NCBI GenBank assembly: GCA_949282965.1
Contig: CASDQW010000037.1
Coordinates: forward strand, 1 to 33,335
Length of the DNA stretch: 33,335 nucleotides
Source of the DNA: an uncultured Lentisphaeria bacterium
Lineage (GTDB): Bacteria > Verrucomicrobiota > Lentisphaeria > Victivallales > Victivallaceae
Direction of reading: 5' to 3'
Made by a program: the position numbers and the translations under genes. The notes beneath the pieces were generated by a model, which saw only the letters and a list, made by a program, of their open reading frames with translations, ran no database searches and was not told the DNA's origin. Below, piece after piece: positions 1 to 8,933 of this stretch (the first letter of the stretch is position 1; the number at the start of each line of letters is the position of its first letter).

Positions 1-834
1 GCCCTGATAGGGTTTGCATTCCTTTCTGAATGTAATCGTTTGATTATCACCGACCTCTGGAAAATAGAAGGCGTGGCTGAACCAGGAGTTTGGCAGGTAG
101 ATCCCGTCTCCGGTCGGAGTGGGGAGTTCCACATGGTGGGCGAGCGAGGGGCGGCCGTTTTCCGGGAAGTTCCAGGTGACGGAGCATCTGGTGCATTCGT
201 ACATTTTAAAATAGTCAATCCCGTTCGTGATGCCGTCTTCCGCAGGATTCGTCCAGTCCACCTGAAAAACATGCGAACTACCGAGCGGGACCGTCAGGTT
301 CTTCCGGGATACATTGGCCTGGCCTGGAGTGGTCAGGAGAATGCGACCGGTCATATAACACGGTTTGATGTCGCGGTCGTTTTCCGAGGTGGCAAGCTCA
401 TGGTTGTGCCCTTCGATCAAAATGCCGACCCAGCAGTCCCGGGTTTCATGGCAGTTGGCGGATACGATGACCGAATGCCAGCCGGTTTGCAGAATCCGCG
501 GATTGGACTCTTCGTCATATCGGACATCGCCTTCGTAGGAACCACTGGGGTCGTTCTGCGTTTCCTGGGACAGATCTGTACGTTCCCCGCACAGAGTGCA
601 GATTTGATACGGTTGACAGACGCCTCCGGTCTCAGTGGCGTTTTCGGCTGCGGATATGACGGCTGATAGTGTAGCAGAGGAACAGGGAAGGGCGTCATGG
701 TTTTTTTCTCTGATCCAGGTATCGCAGTCATATTGGGTTTCTCCCCATTCATGGGTGCAGGGGTTGTTGTCTTCCACCGCCGGGACGGCGGCGGCAATGA
801 CGATTGCCAGAAGGCCGGTCTGGAGTCGTTTCAT
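1..834 (-). CDS. Cysteine-rich secreted protein, 3' end outside window
   Basis: The frame is open from the ATG at 834 to the window edge (278 codons, no stop), so the C-terminus is missing. The N-terminus reads MKRLQTGLLAIVIAAAVPAVE, a short basic region and hydrophobic core typical of a Sec signal peptide. An AGAGGA ribosome site lies six bases upstream. The mature part has at least a dozen cysteines, including two CxxC pairs (CTLC and CTRC) and a CHETRDC segment, so it is probably disulfide-rich or metal-binding outside the cytoplasm. It is the last visible gene of the minus-strand run from 8202, 21 bases behind the helical-repeat gene. I do not recognise the family; function unknown. Confidence 0.75.
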   Translation of the reverse strand, partial: MKRLQTGLLAIVIAAAVPAVEDNNPCTHEWGETQYDCDTWIREKNHDALPCSSATLSAVISAAENATETGGVCQPYQICTLCGERTDLSQETQNDPSGSYEGDVRYDEESNPRILQTGWHSVIVSANCHETRDCWVGILIEGHNHELATSENDRDIKPCYMTGRILLTTPGQANVSRKNLTVPLGSSHVFQVDWTNPAEDGITNGIDYFKMYECTRCSVTWNFPENGRPSLAHHVELPTPTGDGIYLPNSWFSHAFYFPEVGDNQTITFRKECKPYQG

Positions 835-855
835 CGGGATTCCTCTGTATCCATA

Positions 856-1761
856 TCAAAAAGTTTGAAAATTTTTCAATGCTGTACGGGCCGCTTTCCC
901 TTCCGGTCCTTCGAAAAGCGCCAGTTGTTCCAAGGTCGAACGGCTTTCCGGGCAACGCAGCAATCCCAGGCCCGCAATCGCCGAAAGCCGCAGCGTCAGC
1001 GATGCCGAATCTTCCGTTGCCAGTGCTCGGATGACGGGTTCGATTTCCGCATGTTTCAGCAAAGCCGCCACCTGTACCGCCGAAACCCGTGTCGGGGAAT
1101 TGACGCTCGCATCCTGGGCGATTTCCACGGCCCGGCGAGCGATCAGCGCCGTGTCGAATTCCTCCGGGTATTCCGTACACAGATAACGCAGAGCCAGCAA
1201 GGCACCGCCGGCGATCTCGTTATGCGTTTCGTTCAAAGCTTCGTAAAATGCCCGTCGGATTGCCGCGTCGCGTGTCAGTTCGTACTGAGGGCGCAGATGC
1301 TGCAGCGCATACATCCGAACCGTGATGTTCTGTTGTCGGTCGGCATACAGATCCAGCAGGACACCGGTCCATTCCGGCGGCAGGGTTTGCTGATGGCGCA
1401 GCTTGTTCATCAGATCGTTTTTGATCACCAGTTCGATAGCGCGGTTCGGACCGTATTTCAAGTAGTGCGCAACGGCTTCCCGGTCTGTTCGGGACAAGTC
1501 GTCCGGCAGGGCGTGTACCTGTCGGAGCCGCTCCACTGTCGAGATCGAACCGGGATTGATAATATTCCGGACATCGTCCCGCTCTGTCGGAATGACCGCT
1601 CCGGTGGCAGTGGCTGGTGTTGCACTGCGTCCGCCGGACGAAAGGGCAGGGGAGACCACGTTCGGTTCGTCTTTTGTCGGCAGACAGTACCAGATCAGAA
1701 AGGTTGCCAGCATGCCCCCCAGACAACATCCGGCACCGGCGAATCGGAAGGCCTTTTTCAT
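856..1761 (-). CDS. Membrane-anchored HEAT-like helical repeat protein
   Basis: The 301-residue protein starts with a short basic segment and one hydrophobic helix (about residues 7-27, containing CC and ending near a YCLP), consistent with a signal anchor or an uncleaved leader facing the periplasm. A low-complexity linker rich in Ser, Ala and Thr follows (about 30-60). From about residue 75 the sequence is all helical, with repeated blocks of the form 'RxxAixAL..L', including segments near RVSAVQVAALL and LRLSAIAGLGLL, as in HEAT/armadillo folds that hold other proteins. Its ATG overlaps the stop of the giant protein gene by four bases (ATGA), suggesting translational coupling and a shared job with it. 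No catalytic motif is visible. The HEAT assignment is by pattern only. Confidence 0.75.
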   Translation of the reverse strand: MKKAFRFAGAGCCLGGMLATFLIWYCLPTKDEPNVVSPALSSGGRSATPATATGAVIPTERDDVRNIINPGSISTVERLRQVHALPDDLSRTDREAVAHYLKYGPNRAIELVIKNDLMNKLRHQQTLPPEWTGVLLDLYADRQQNITVRMYALQHLRPQYELTRDAAIRRAFYEALNETHNEIAGGALLALRYLCTEYPEEFDTALIARRAVEIAQDASVNSPTRVSAVQVAALLKHAEIEPVIRALATEDSASLTLRLSAIAGLGLLRCPESRSTLEQLALFEGPEGKAARTALKNFQTF

Positions 1762-4700
1762 CGCGTTCGGATCCCCATGTATTCGTTGTTTTGATAGGCG
1801 GTCATACTGTGACAGACGGATCCGGTAGCTTCCGCATCCCGGATGAAATGGACCTCCGTTGTTCCGGTGGCATCGAAATCGCTACTGCGCAGCACCTTGC
1901 TGACGGTGCCGTCAGCGAAAATCACACCAGCTACGAAAATATTCATTCGCAATTCCACATCCGGGCGCACCGGTGAACAGACCACGGTCATGATAAATTC
2001 CCGCGATCCATCCTCATACTCTTCTCCCGGAATCACTACCGTCTGATAAGAAGAGTAGATGCCCATGCCGGAGATTTTCTGAACCGCCAGCACCGGGCCG
2101 TCCGTACCACCCAGCCGTGCCGCCGCATAGCGCGGCTGATTGTCATCTGTAAATACTTGAAAAGAGGTCTGAGTATCTGAACGGTCTTCAGAAACATCGC
2201 GCAGACGGTCGTCAAATTGGAAATGAACCGATTCCGGCGCGGCGTCTTCCCGCCACTCCCGTTTCCAGGCCTGCCATAACGCTACATCGGCGCGCTCAAA
2301 CTGATAATCTACCACCTCAAGCTGCAGGGTTGCCTCCTGTGTGGCGCCTGCGGGATCGGTATAGGTGCCGGTCAGCGTGTAGGTGCCGGCGACATCGAAT
2401 TTTTGAATGACCGCAGCGGCGGCATTTCCGTTCACTTCCGCAGGGCCGCCGGTGATGCGCCAACTACCGTCTGTTGCTGCACTCGGAGTGGCGGTCAGGC
2501 GCAGAGAATCTCCTTTGCGGATTTGCAGGGTGCCCGGATTGGCGTTCAGGAGGTTCGTTTCACACCAGGTGATCGCATGTTCCTGCTGATATCCGCCGTT
2601 TTCAAAGGAGACGGTCAGCGTGTTCTCTCCTTCCGCCAGGGGGACATTGGCGTACCAGGAACGGGAACCGAGTTCCTGTGCCGGGATGGTCTGGTTGATC
2701 CGGACCAGGCCCGGATAGAAGGATTCCCCTTCCAGGCAGCAGGGGGAAACCCGACTTACTGCGCCGGTTGTTATAGCACTGCGGTTTTGCAGGAGACGGG
2801 TCAGCAATTGCGGCTGGGCCTCCGCTTCCGGTGCCCGGGACCGGATCCGGAAAAGCTCCAGACGATCTACCACCAACGCCATTGCATTGCGGTAGTTGTC
2901 CCATTCCAGGCGAATCCGGTGTGTGCCCGCTGCCAGGTACGGTGTATGGAAGAACGGCGTGACCACGGTAGTGCCGAAGGTTTCCAGTCGCCGGGTGCCG
3001 CAGAAGATGTCGTCCACATAGACGTCTATTTCCGTATCCTTCGCATGGGTGGTGCGATTGTACAGTGAGAACACCAGTTTCAGGAGGCCTCCCGCGGTCA
3101 GCTCCGTTGAGTATTCCAGAGTTCCGCGCCGTCCGGCGGCTTCCGCGGAAGTCCCAGACTGTTGCCAGAGCCCGACGGCTCCAACAAAGGCGGCGCCGGG
3201 AATTTCCTGAAACTTTTCATACTGCATCATGTTCAGATCGGCCGCCGGATCCTGGCCGAAAACCAGTGCTTCCTCATAATCCGAGAGGCCGTTGCCGTCG
3301 GTATCAGCCTGGGTCGGATCGGTCTGGTAACGGTAGACTTCATCCCAGTCGGAGAGGCCGTCTCTATCGGTATCCGGATTTTTCCAGTCCGTTCCGAGTT
3401 TCATTTCATCCGCATCGGCGATCCCATCATGGTCGGTGTCGCGAAGCCATTGCAGATATTCGAGCGCCTCCTGTCCGGGGGCGGTGGCAGCGTGGCGGAC
3501 GGTTTCTCCGGAGAAAGAACGGCGTTCAAAGCCTGCGCCTTCCCAGTCCAGGAGCAGTTGGGCGGTGCCTTCATTTTCCACGTATTCGATCCGGAAGGCA
3601 TGTGGACCTTGTTTCAGTGGAATTTCCGCCAGGTATTCCTGCGGCGATATCGGCCGGTTGTTGTCAATGACCGTTGCTCCGTCGATCTCGAACCGGGCCG
3701 CATCGTCATTGCTCATGAAAAACTTGTAATTCCCGTCCTGCGGGACCTCGAAGAAGCCGGTGATCACCATCCCGACATGATCGCTCAGCCCGCTGCCCAG
3801 AATCTCCCCGGTGGTGGCCGCGAAGCAGAAATTGCTTATCGTTTCCGTGCGGAAAGGTCGTTGACGGGAAAAGTCCGGAAGATAGTACCAGGACCCTTCA
3901 TAATAAGCGACCTGTGCCCCTGGCTGCTGCTGATCCAGCCAGTTTTCCGGGAGCGATTGCGGGGGCGCCACACAGGGATTGGAGCCGAGAAGGAATTCCT
4001 GATAGTTGGTCAGACCGTCGCCGTCGGGATCGTCCGTCGCCAGCGTCGGCGCATCTCCGAAGTACTGTTGTTTCCATTCAAAGTATGCCCGTTCTTCTTC
4101 GGTGAAATCCGGCAGCACCCGCAGCGGCGGACTGTGCCGGGTTTCCACTCCCGTTGTACTGACCGCCGTAACCGTATACAGGTAAGCGGAATCCTCCGTT
4201 ACCAGCCGGGGAATGCCCGTCAAAACCTGGGTTGTGGTGGATCCTGCCAGCGTGTTTCCGCGGTAGACATTGAAATGATCCAGCACAAATCCTGCCGGAG
4301 CCACCCAGTCCCAGGCAAGATTCAAGGCATCCGGCAGGATTTCCGCCTCCAGATTGTAGGGGGCCTCCGGCAGTGCCAGTTTCAGTCGGAATTCCGCTCC
4401 CGCCGTGCCTTCGGGCAGGACCTCCCGGGTAATCCCGCTGAAATCATCGTAGACAATTCGTTCTCCGGCGGGAAAGAACAGCGGGCCGATTCGGCGCTGC
4501 CAGTCCGGGCCTCCCGGTACCGGCGTGGTCCACTCCAGTTCATACCAGTGGCCGCCGTAAAACGGCAGCTCCGTGGTGCCGGGCGGGAGCGTTACCGTGC
4601 GTACATCACCGGTCATATCGTTTCCGACGTTGTAGGCGGTGAGGCGGTTGCTGACGTTCCGGATGATCAGGCTGCCGGAGGTGATACCGTCAGCTTCCGC

Positions 4701-6758
4701 CAGGAAGGAAACCGGCACCAGATTCCAGGCGGAAACGCGCCGGATAATCGGTTCCGGTGACAGTTCCAGCTCCAGTTGCGACAGGGCGTCGGCCAGTTGC
4801 TTCGTGGTGGCGAACAGGGTATGATCATATTGTTCGTAGGTGAGCATGATCGGGAAATAGCGACAGTTGTTGGATATAATATGAAGGTACGGATGGGCAT
4901 TCTGATCGTCCTTCGGGAACGCCGGGAAAAAGTCGAAATACCGCATCCAGATCGTCCTTTGCCGGTCAAGGGCCGCGGCGATTTCCGTGCGCGAGCTGTT
5001 CTCGGTCAGGGCCTGACACTGTATCGACGCGAGCCGGTGTAAGGTCAGATAGATGCTCGGACGATGATCCGGCAGCATTTCCATGGCCGCGTCCAGAAGT
5101 GCTTCCGCTGCGGTCCGGTGCGTGGTCCGGGTGCGGTCCTCCAGGTATTTCCCCCAATGGTTTTCCGCGAGTTCCAAAAGTTTGTTATAGATGTAGAGAT
5201 GCTCAAATGAGTGCCCGTTAAAGTTTTCTTCCAGAATTTGCTTCAGTTCCTGACGAAGATCCAGTCGATCGGCGGCAGTGAGCGGGGCGGTTACCGCCCG
5301 GATCAGCGTCAGCTCGGAAGCGACCATGGCCTGCAGCAGGTCTTCGTCCAGTACTGTAAAGGTGATGGCGGTGCCCAGAACTGATTCTGTAGCGCTTTTC
5401 ACTGCGGAGATCAGGCTCGTCGCAGTATAGGCCTCCGGATCCAACGGATGGAACAGGTCGACGATCTGTTGCAGGGTTGTGCCATGGGAGATGGTTTCCG
5501 GCTTCATGGTTTTCAGTTGCAACGGCGTACTCCAGTCACTGCGGGTGCCGTCGGCGAAAAGACAGCGGATCTGGTACGTGTACTCCACTCCGGGAAGCAG
5601 GTCATTGTCGGTGAAATACGGGGAGGATACCGTACCGATTCCGACAGCGTTGCGACGGATTTCCCAGGTCATGTCTGCCGGTGTCGCCGATATCCCGGAC
5701 CAGTCCAGGGTGATTTTAGTATAGGTGATCTGTTTTTCCTGCGGTGTTGGCGCGGGCATGCGGGTCGGATCGGTTCCGTTCAGAAATTCATGGTATTTAT
5801 CCACTCCGTCCCCGTCGGAGTCATCGGTGGAAAGAACCGCCAGATCGCCGAAATATTCCTCCAGCCAGGCGAAAAATTCCGCGTGTGCGCTCTGGTCTCC
5901 CGGTTCCACCAGCAGCGGACGACTGGCCGCGGAAAGGTCCCCGTTCGCGTTGACCGCCACGACGGTGTAATGATAATTTCCGTCGGGCGCGGCGAGGCGG
6001 ATATTGTCCGCATGTTGATCGGTGACGTCTGCCACAAGGGTTGTGCCGTTGAACACCTTGAAGGCGACCGCCTGGAACGCTTCGGAATCAACCCAGTCCC
6101 AGGACAGGTTAAAAACATCGATATTCCGCTCAAAGGAAAGATTGTAAGGGAAAGCGGCATCGGCCATGACGATTTCAGCCTCGGCATCCACGCCATCGGG
6201 AAGCGTGCTGTACACCGGATCGCTGCCGCTGCCGTAAACGACCTTCTGGCCGGAAGTCTGGGGGAATTGCGGCAGCGGCAGGATCAAGTCATTTCCCCCC
6301 GGCATGGGGATGGTTGCCGTGATTTCATAGACATGGCCCGCATAGACGGGAATTTCTACTTCGCCGTTGACCGCGACGGTTCTTTCCTCATAATAGGGGT
6401 CGGCGGGAAACAGTTCCGGTCTGGAGTCGGCCGTTACGTTGGTGATTTTGACCGTTCCCTGGCGTGGATTGCCGGCGGCATCGCCAAGAGAGAGCTTCAC
6501 CCGGATCAGTCGCCAGGCATCCACCTTGTCCCGCAATCTGGTGTTATCGGTATTTCCCGCCAGCTTGGCCGCGGCGGAATAGGCTGTTTGAAACGCCTGT
6601 TCCCGGTAGTCGTCGTAACTGAGCAGGGCCGGAAAATGTCGAAAATAAGAAAACACCAGCAGGCTGTAGAGGTAATTGGCCTCGGTGGAAACCGAATCCG
6701 GAAAAAAATCGAAATAGCGCAGACGTTCCGCAGCGGCTGCGGCGAGAATGCTTTCCAA
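1758..6758 (-). CDS. Giant modular secreted protein, downstream part after an in-frame stop
   Basis: This 1666-codon frame directly continues the frame ending at 6759, separated only by a TAA; its first codon is TTG with no visible ribosome site and it begins in mid-domain. Domains, in order by residue: remainder of a helical domain (1-85), beta domain (90-200), Fn3-like (203-287), thrombospondin-3/EF-like calcium loop with DDSDGDGVD (312-330), then a second copy of the series: Fn3 (340-417), helical (420-660), beta (680-795), Fn3 (798-883), calcium loop DDPDGDGLTN (909-928). A PA14-like domain follows (about 935-1090, with YKFFMSNDDAARFEIDG), three more calcium loops (1107-1170), a carbohydrate-binding-like sandwich (1180-1305), a PKD/Ig-like region (1400-1483) and an unassigned C-terminus. 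Such architectures are usual for surface-attached glycan-binding or adhesive proteins. No catalytic domain is seen. Without the signal peptide this part alone would not be exported, so the locus may be a pseudogene. Confidence 0.7.
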   Translation of the reverse strand: MESILAAAAAERLRYFDFFPDSVSTEANYLYSLLVFSYFRHFPALLSYDDYREQAFQTAYSAAAKLAGNTDNTRLRDKVDAWRLIRVKLSLGDAAGNPRQGTVKITNVTADSRPELFPADPYYEERTVAVNGEVEIPVYAGHVYEITATIPMPGGNDLILPLPQFPQTSGQKVVYGSGSDPVYSTLPDGVDAEAEIVMADAAFPYNLSFERNIDVFNLSWDWVDSEAFQAVAFKVFNGTTLVADVTDQHADNIRLAAPDGNYHYTVVAVNANGDLSAASRPLLVEPGDQSAHAEFFAWLEEYFGDLAVLSTDDSDGDGVDKYHEFLNGTDPTRMPAPTPQEKQITYTKITLDWSGISATPADMTWEIRRNAVGIGTVSSPYFTDNDLLPGVEYTYQIRCLFADGTRSDWSTPLQLKTMKPETISHGTTLQQIVDLFHPLDPEAYTATSLISAVKSATESVLGTAITFTVLDEDLLQAMVASELTLIRAVTAPLTAADRLDLRQELKQILEENFNGHSFEHLYIYNKLLELAENHWGKYLEDRTRTTHRTAAEALLDAAMEMLPDHRPSIYLTLHRLASIQCQALTENSSRTEIAAALDRQRTIWMRYFDFFPAFPKDDQNAHPYLHIISNNCRYFPIMLTYEQYDHTLFATTKQLADALSQLELELSPEPIIRRVSAWNLVPVSFLAEADGITSGSLIIRNVSNRLTAYNVGNDMTGDVRTVTLPPGTTELPFYGGHWYELEWTTPVPGGPDWQRRIGPLFFPAGERIVYDDFSGITREVLPEGTAGAEFRLKLALPEAPYNLEAEILPDALNLAWDWVAPAGFVLDHFNVYRGNTLAGSTTTQVLTGIPRLVTEDSAYLYTVTAVSTTGVETRHSPPLRVLPDFTEEERAYFEWKQQYFGDAPTLATDDPDGDGLTNYQEFLLGSNPCVAPPQSLPENWLDQQQPGAQVAYYEGSWYYLPDFSRQRPFRTETISNFCFAATTGEILGSGLSDHVGMVITGFFEVPQDGNYKFFMSNDDAARFEIDGATVIDNNRPISPQEYLAEIPLKQGPHAFRIEYVENEGTAQLLLDWEGAGFERRSFSGETVRHAATAPGQEALEYLQWLRDTDHDGIADADEMKLGTDWKNPDTDRDGLSDWDEVYRYQTDPTQADTDGNGLSDYEEALVFGQDPAADLNMMQYEKFQEIPGAAFVGAVGLWQQSGTSAEAAGRRGTLEYSTELTAGGLLKLVFSLYNRTTHAKDTEIDVYVDDIFCGTRRLETFGTTVVTPFFHTPYLAAGTHRIRLEWDNYRNAMALVVDRLELFRIRSRAPEAEAQPQLLTRLLQNRSAITTGAVSRVSPCCLEGESFYPGLVRINQTIPAQELGSRSWYANVPLAEGENTLTVSFENGGYQQEHAITWCETNLLNANPGTLQIRKGDSLRLTATPSAATDGSWRITGGPAEVNGNAAAAVIQKFDVAGTYTLTGTYTDPAGATQEATLQLEVVDYQFERADVALWQAWKREWREDAAPESVHFQFDDRLRDVSEDRSDTQTSFQVFTDDNQPRYAAARLGGTDGPVLAVQKISGMGIYSSYQTVVIPGEEYEDGSREFIMTVVCSPVRPDVELRMNIFVAGVIFADGTVSKVLRSSDFDATGTTEVHFIRDAEATGSVCHSMTAYQNNEYMGIRTR
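3972..5747 (-). repeat. Protein-level tandem repeat, unit B of the giant protein
   Basis: This is the second copy of the series described for unit A, ending with the calcium loop DDPDGDGLTNYQEFLLGSNP. It is intact, and therefore serves as an internal reference for the interrupted unit A. Boundaries are approximate. Confidence 0.7.
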
Positions 6759-7532
6759 TTAATCCGTGCTGCTTTCTGCGGTCAGGGCCGCTTCCTTGAA
6801 AAACGCCAGGCGCTGCAGCGTGTTTAAGACACATTTCTCTTGATCCTTCAGGAAATTCAATGAAAAATCGTACAGCATGGCGGCCGCCTGCTGATGTCCT
6901 TGCACCCAATGGGCATCGGCCAGTGCGGTCAGGCGGTCATACAGGTAGAGTTCTTCGACCGGGTTGTAGCCGAAACTTTCCGCCAGGCATTGATTCAGCT
7001 CCGCCTGAGCGGCGATCCGTTCCGCATCCGTCCAATCGGGGGAGGCCGCCCGGATCCATTCCAGTTCCGCCCCGATCATCTGGCAGATCAATTCGGAATC
7101 AAAGGTGCTGATGGTCAAACTGCCGCCGGTCAGGCTTTCAAACCCCGCCTTGACTGCTGAAAGAAGCGACAGGGCGGTCAGATTTTCGACCGGGGTTGTA
7201 TGCAGGGCGTCCACTACAGATTCCACCTGTCCGTGCTGTTCATAGTCTGAGGAGGCGAAGGTACGCGCCTGCAGTACTGCAGAGGGGGCGGAGGCGTTGC
7301 CCCCCACAGTAACGGCGTCCACGCAATATTCATAGGAAGTGCCGGGGAGCAGGCCGGTATCGGTGAATTGCCGCGCCGAAGTCCGGGCCACTTCCGTGCC
7401 GTTCCGATAGATGCGGTAATCGGCGATCTGCACCGACTGTACCGGATATTCCCAGCTGATGGTAAGTTTGTGGTAGGTTGCGCGTTCCACCTTCAGTTTC
7501 TGTGGAGCGGGCACCGAATCCTCCGCCCATGC
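5763..7532 (-). repeat. Protein-level tandem repeat, unit A of the giant protein
   Basis: About 590 residues with the order Fn3, helical domain with (M/L)RYFDFFP, beta domain, Fn3 and thrombospondin-3-like calcium loop. The same order returns in unit B. Similarity is at protein level (for example RYFDFFP, PYNL, NLSWDWV/NLAWDWV, EYFGD/QYFGD), and the DNA has diverged, so the duplication is old. Boundaries are approximate. Confidence 0.7.
6759..6761 (-). other. In-frame TAA interrupting the giant protein gene
   Basis: On the minus strand the codons run AGC ACG GAT TAA TTG GAA AGC. Both sides translate into one helical domain that matches the second internal copy without a gap; the TAA lies opposite GAA at 4983-4985, a single-base difference. 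The TTG behind it lacks a purine-rich ribosome site. Confidence 0.85.
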
Positions 7533-7580
7533 GACTGTCGCCAGCAGCCAGATGGCCAACCAGAATCTGCGTCCTGACAT
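6759..7580 (-). CDS. Giant modular secreted protein, N-terminal part ending at an in-frame TAA
   Basis: I choose the ATG at 7580, which gives MSGRRFWLAIWLLATVAWAEDS, a compact signal peptide, with AAGGA six bases upstream. An in-frame ATG at 7619, also behind AAAGGA and next to the stop of the preceding gene, would add 13 residues. After the leader comes an Fn3-like domain (SWEYPVQSVQIADYRIYRNG region) and then a helical domain that is cut off by the TAA at 6759-6761. The reading frame continues unchanged past the stop, and the helical domain is completed there. Comparison with the second copy of this domain shows the same length and the TAA opposite a GAA codon. I read this as the front of one 1940-residue protein interrupted by a nonsense change, a sequencing error or programmed readthrough. 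Confidence 0.75.
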   Translation of the reverse strand: MSGRRFWLAIWLLATVAWAEDSVPAPQKLKVERATYHKLTISWEYPVQSVQIADYRIYRNGTEVARTSARQFTDTGLLPGTSYEYCVDAVTVGGNASAPSAVLQARTFASSDYEQHGQVESVVDALHTTPVENLTALSLLSAVKAGFESLTGGSLTISTFDSELICQMIGAELEWIRAASPDWTDAERIAAQAELNQCLAESFGYNPVEELYLYDRLTALADAHWVQGHQQAAAMLYDFSLNFLKDQEKCVLNTLQRLAFFKEAALTAESSTD

Positions 7581-7623
7581 TCCTCGTCCTTTCCCGGAAA
7601 AATATCTAATGACAAACATTCAT

Positions 7624-8202
7624 TCATCCTTTCGAGGGGAGGCAGTGGTTGCGGTGGTGAATCTGCAACAGACTTTTTTCCCCTTTGCGGGCCAGAAGCA
7701 ATCGGAAAGCCAGCCAAGACGCCGGAATCATGGCAAGGTTACCCACATATTTGGAATACTGCAAAGCAGTTAGAGGGTCTCTGCCGAGACCTTGTGCCAG
7801 GACCGGGAGTATGCCTCCGAAACACAAGGCCAGAATGAAAGACAGTACAACAAAGCGCCAGTAGTAACAGAACCAGCTTTTCCACTTGGTACTTCGGACC
7901 GGAAGGTCTTTTCTGGTGGATAGTATCAGTGAGGATTTTTTAAAAGGCCGGTTCAATATGTAGCCGAATACCAACAGCGAGGCCAGCGCGTTGACCATGC
8001 CGGAATAGACCAGTGTCAGGCGGAACAGCGCTCCGGGGTCCGCGACGACGGCAGAAAGTCGATTCAACAGCCAGCCCCCGCCCAGAAGCAAAGCCCCCCA
8101 CAACAGGGCATAGCGCCAGAAAAATCGCCACCAGATCTTTAGAAAAATCCCGATTGGCCGTGGCGGAACTCCGGCTGAATCGGGTGTTGTTCCTTGCTTC
8201 AT
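7624..8202 (-). CDS. Small polytopic membrane protein of unknown function
   Basis: The 192-residue protein has about four hydrophobic segments (near residues 28-48, 60-84, 112-137 and 152-170) separated by short basic loops, with RPFKKSSLILSTRKDLPVRSTKWKSW between helices two and three as the likely cytoplasmic loop. AAGGAG lies twelve bases before the ATG. It is the first gene of the minus-strand run, and its TGA is only a few bases from the possible upstream start of the giant protein gene, so the two are probably co-transcribed. It might support export or assembly of the secreted products behind it, but that is inferred from position alone. No family is recognised. Confidence 0.75.
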   Translation of the reverse strand: MKQGTTPDSAGVPPRPIGIFLKIWWRFFWRYALLWGALLLGGGWLLNRLSAVVADPGALFRLTLVYSGMVNALASLLVFGYILNRPFKKSSLILSTRKDLPVRSTKWKSWFCYYWRFVVLSFILALCFGGILPVLAQGLGRDPLTALQYSKYVGNLAMIPASWLAFRLLLARKGEKSLLQIHHRNHCLPSKG

Positions 8203-8252
8203 GATCCGTTCTTTCTCCTTTTTGCGGGGCTGTCGGATATATCTACGATATT

Positions 8253-8280
8253 AAAATAGGTCTTTTTTTAGTTATTGCAA
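8253..8280 (-). promoter_or_regulatory. Candidate promoter for the 8202-to-1 operon
   Basis: Reading the minus strand, TTGCAA (8280-8275) is followed after 16 bases by TATTTT (8258-8253), about 50 bases before the first ATG. The region is strongly AT-rich. The match to the sigma-70 pattern is moderate. Confidence 0.4.
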
Positions 8281-8933
8281 ATTAATTTTATGGTAAATAA
8301 TATTGTTTTAAAAAATTGATTCTATGCTGATTATGGTTAAAACAACAGAAATTATGGAAAAAATAATGGTGAAATGCCGCCGATATATTCAATGAATGAT
8401 GGAATAGTATATGTAAATATAATAAAAAAAATATTATATAAAATAGAATGATAGATAGCTGGAATAGTGGTTTTATTCCGATGGCTCATGACGCGCCGCA
8501 AGTCCTCCGGCTCTTCCTTATGCCAGCATCGTTGCAGCACCAGTGGCCGCTGGCGGCGGGGAAGAAAACAACAGGAGTTCCGCGCGTCATTGAGGATGCT
8601 GGAGAAACACTTCGCGGTTCTGCTGTGCTACCACTTGCGGAAAAGAGAATGGGAGGGTGGTCCCGTTGGGGCATCGGGAGCGGGGACTAGTCCAGACTTA
8701 TCGGAAATGGTGGAAAGGGCGTTTTTTTACGTTGTTGTGGGAGCGGCGGGAAATGCATTCGGGACGGACCGAAAATCTTTACCGAAAATGCACACTTTCA
8801 ACGCCGATGCCATTGCCGTAGCGCTTCAGGACAGGCAGCGCAGTTTTTCGTCTGTTGGGGAGAAGCCGGGAAGGTGTGCCGCCGAGAGCCTGCGGCGGAG
8901 AGTGTCGCGCCACTCTGGCCTGCAGGAGAAACG
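8281..8933. other. Gene-free stretch, AT-rich then GC-rich
   Basis: Bases 8281-8460 are very AT-rich, with runs of A and T and a TATAAT at 8418-8423 lacking a clear -35 partner. From about 8470 the composition returns to that of coding DNA. A plus-strand open frame of 185 codons exists there but runs through the terminator hairpin into the 3' end of the next gene, and its translation (many Arg, Ser and Gly, no domain) does not look real. No known structured RNA signature (RNase P, tmRNA, SRP) was found. It may be decayed coding sequence or carry an unannotated RNA. Confidence 0.5.
8879..8916 (+). other. Two adjacent hairpins before a terminator
   Basis: CCGCCG (8879-8884) pairs with CGGCGG (8893-8898) over an eight-base loop, immediately followed by AGAGTG (8899-8904) pairing with CACTCT (8911-8916) over TCGCGC. 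A short CCTGCAGG palindrome and then the intrinsic terminator follow, a layout resembling the 3' half of a small RNA on the plus strand. Confidence 0.4.

Noticed and set aside
40..666. Plus-strand open frame of 208 codons at the left edge
   Set aside because: The minus strand carries a signal peptide, ribosome site and operon context in the same place; the plus frame has none of these.
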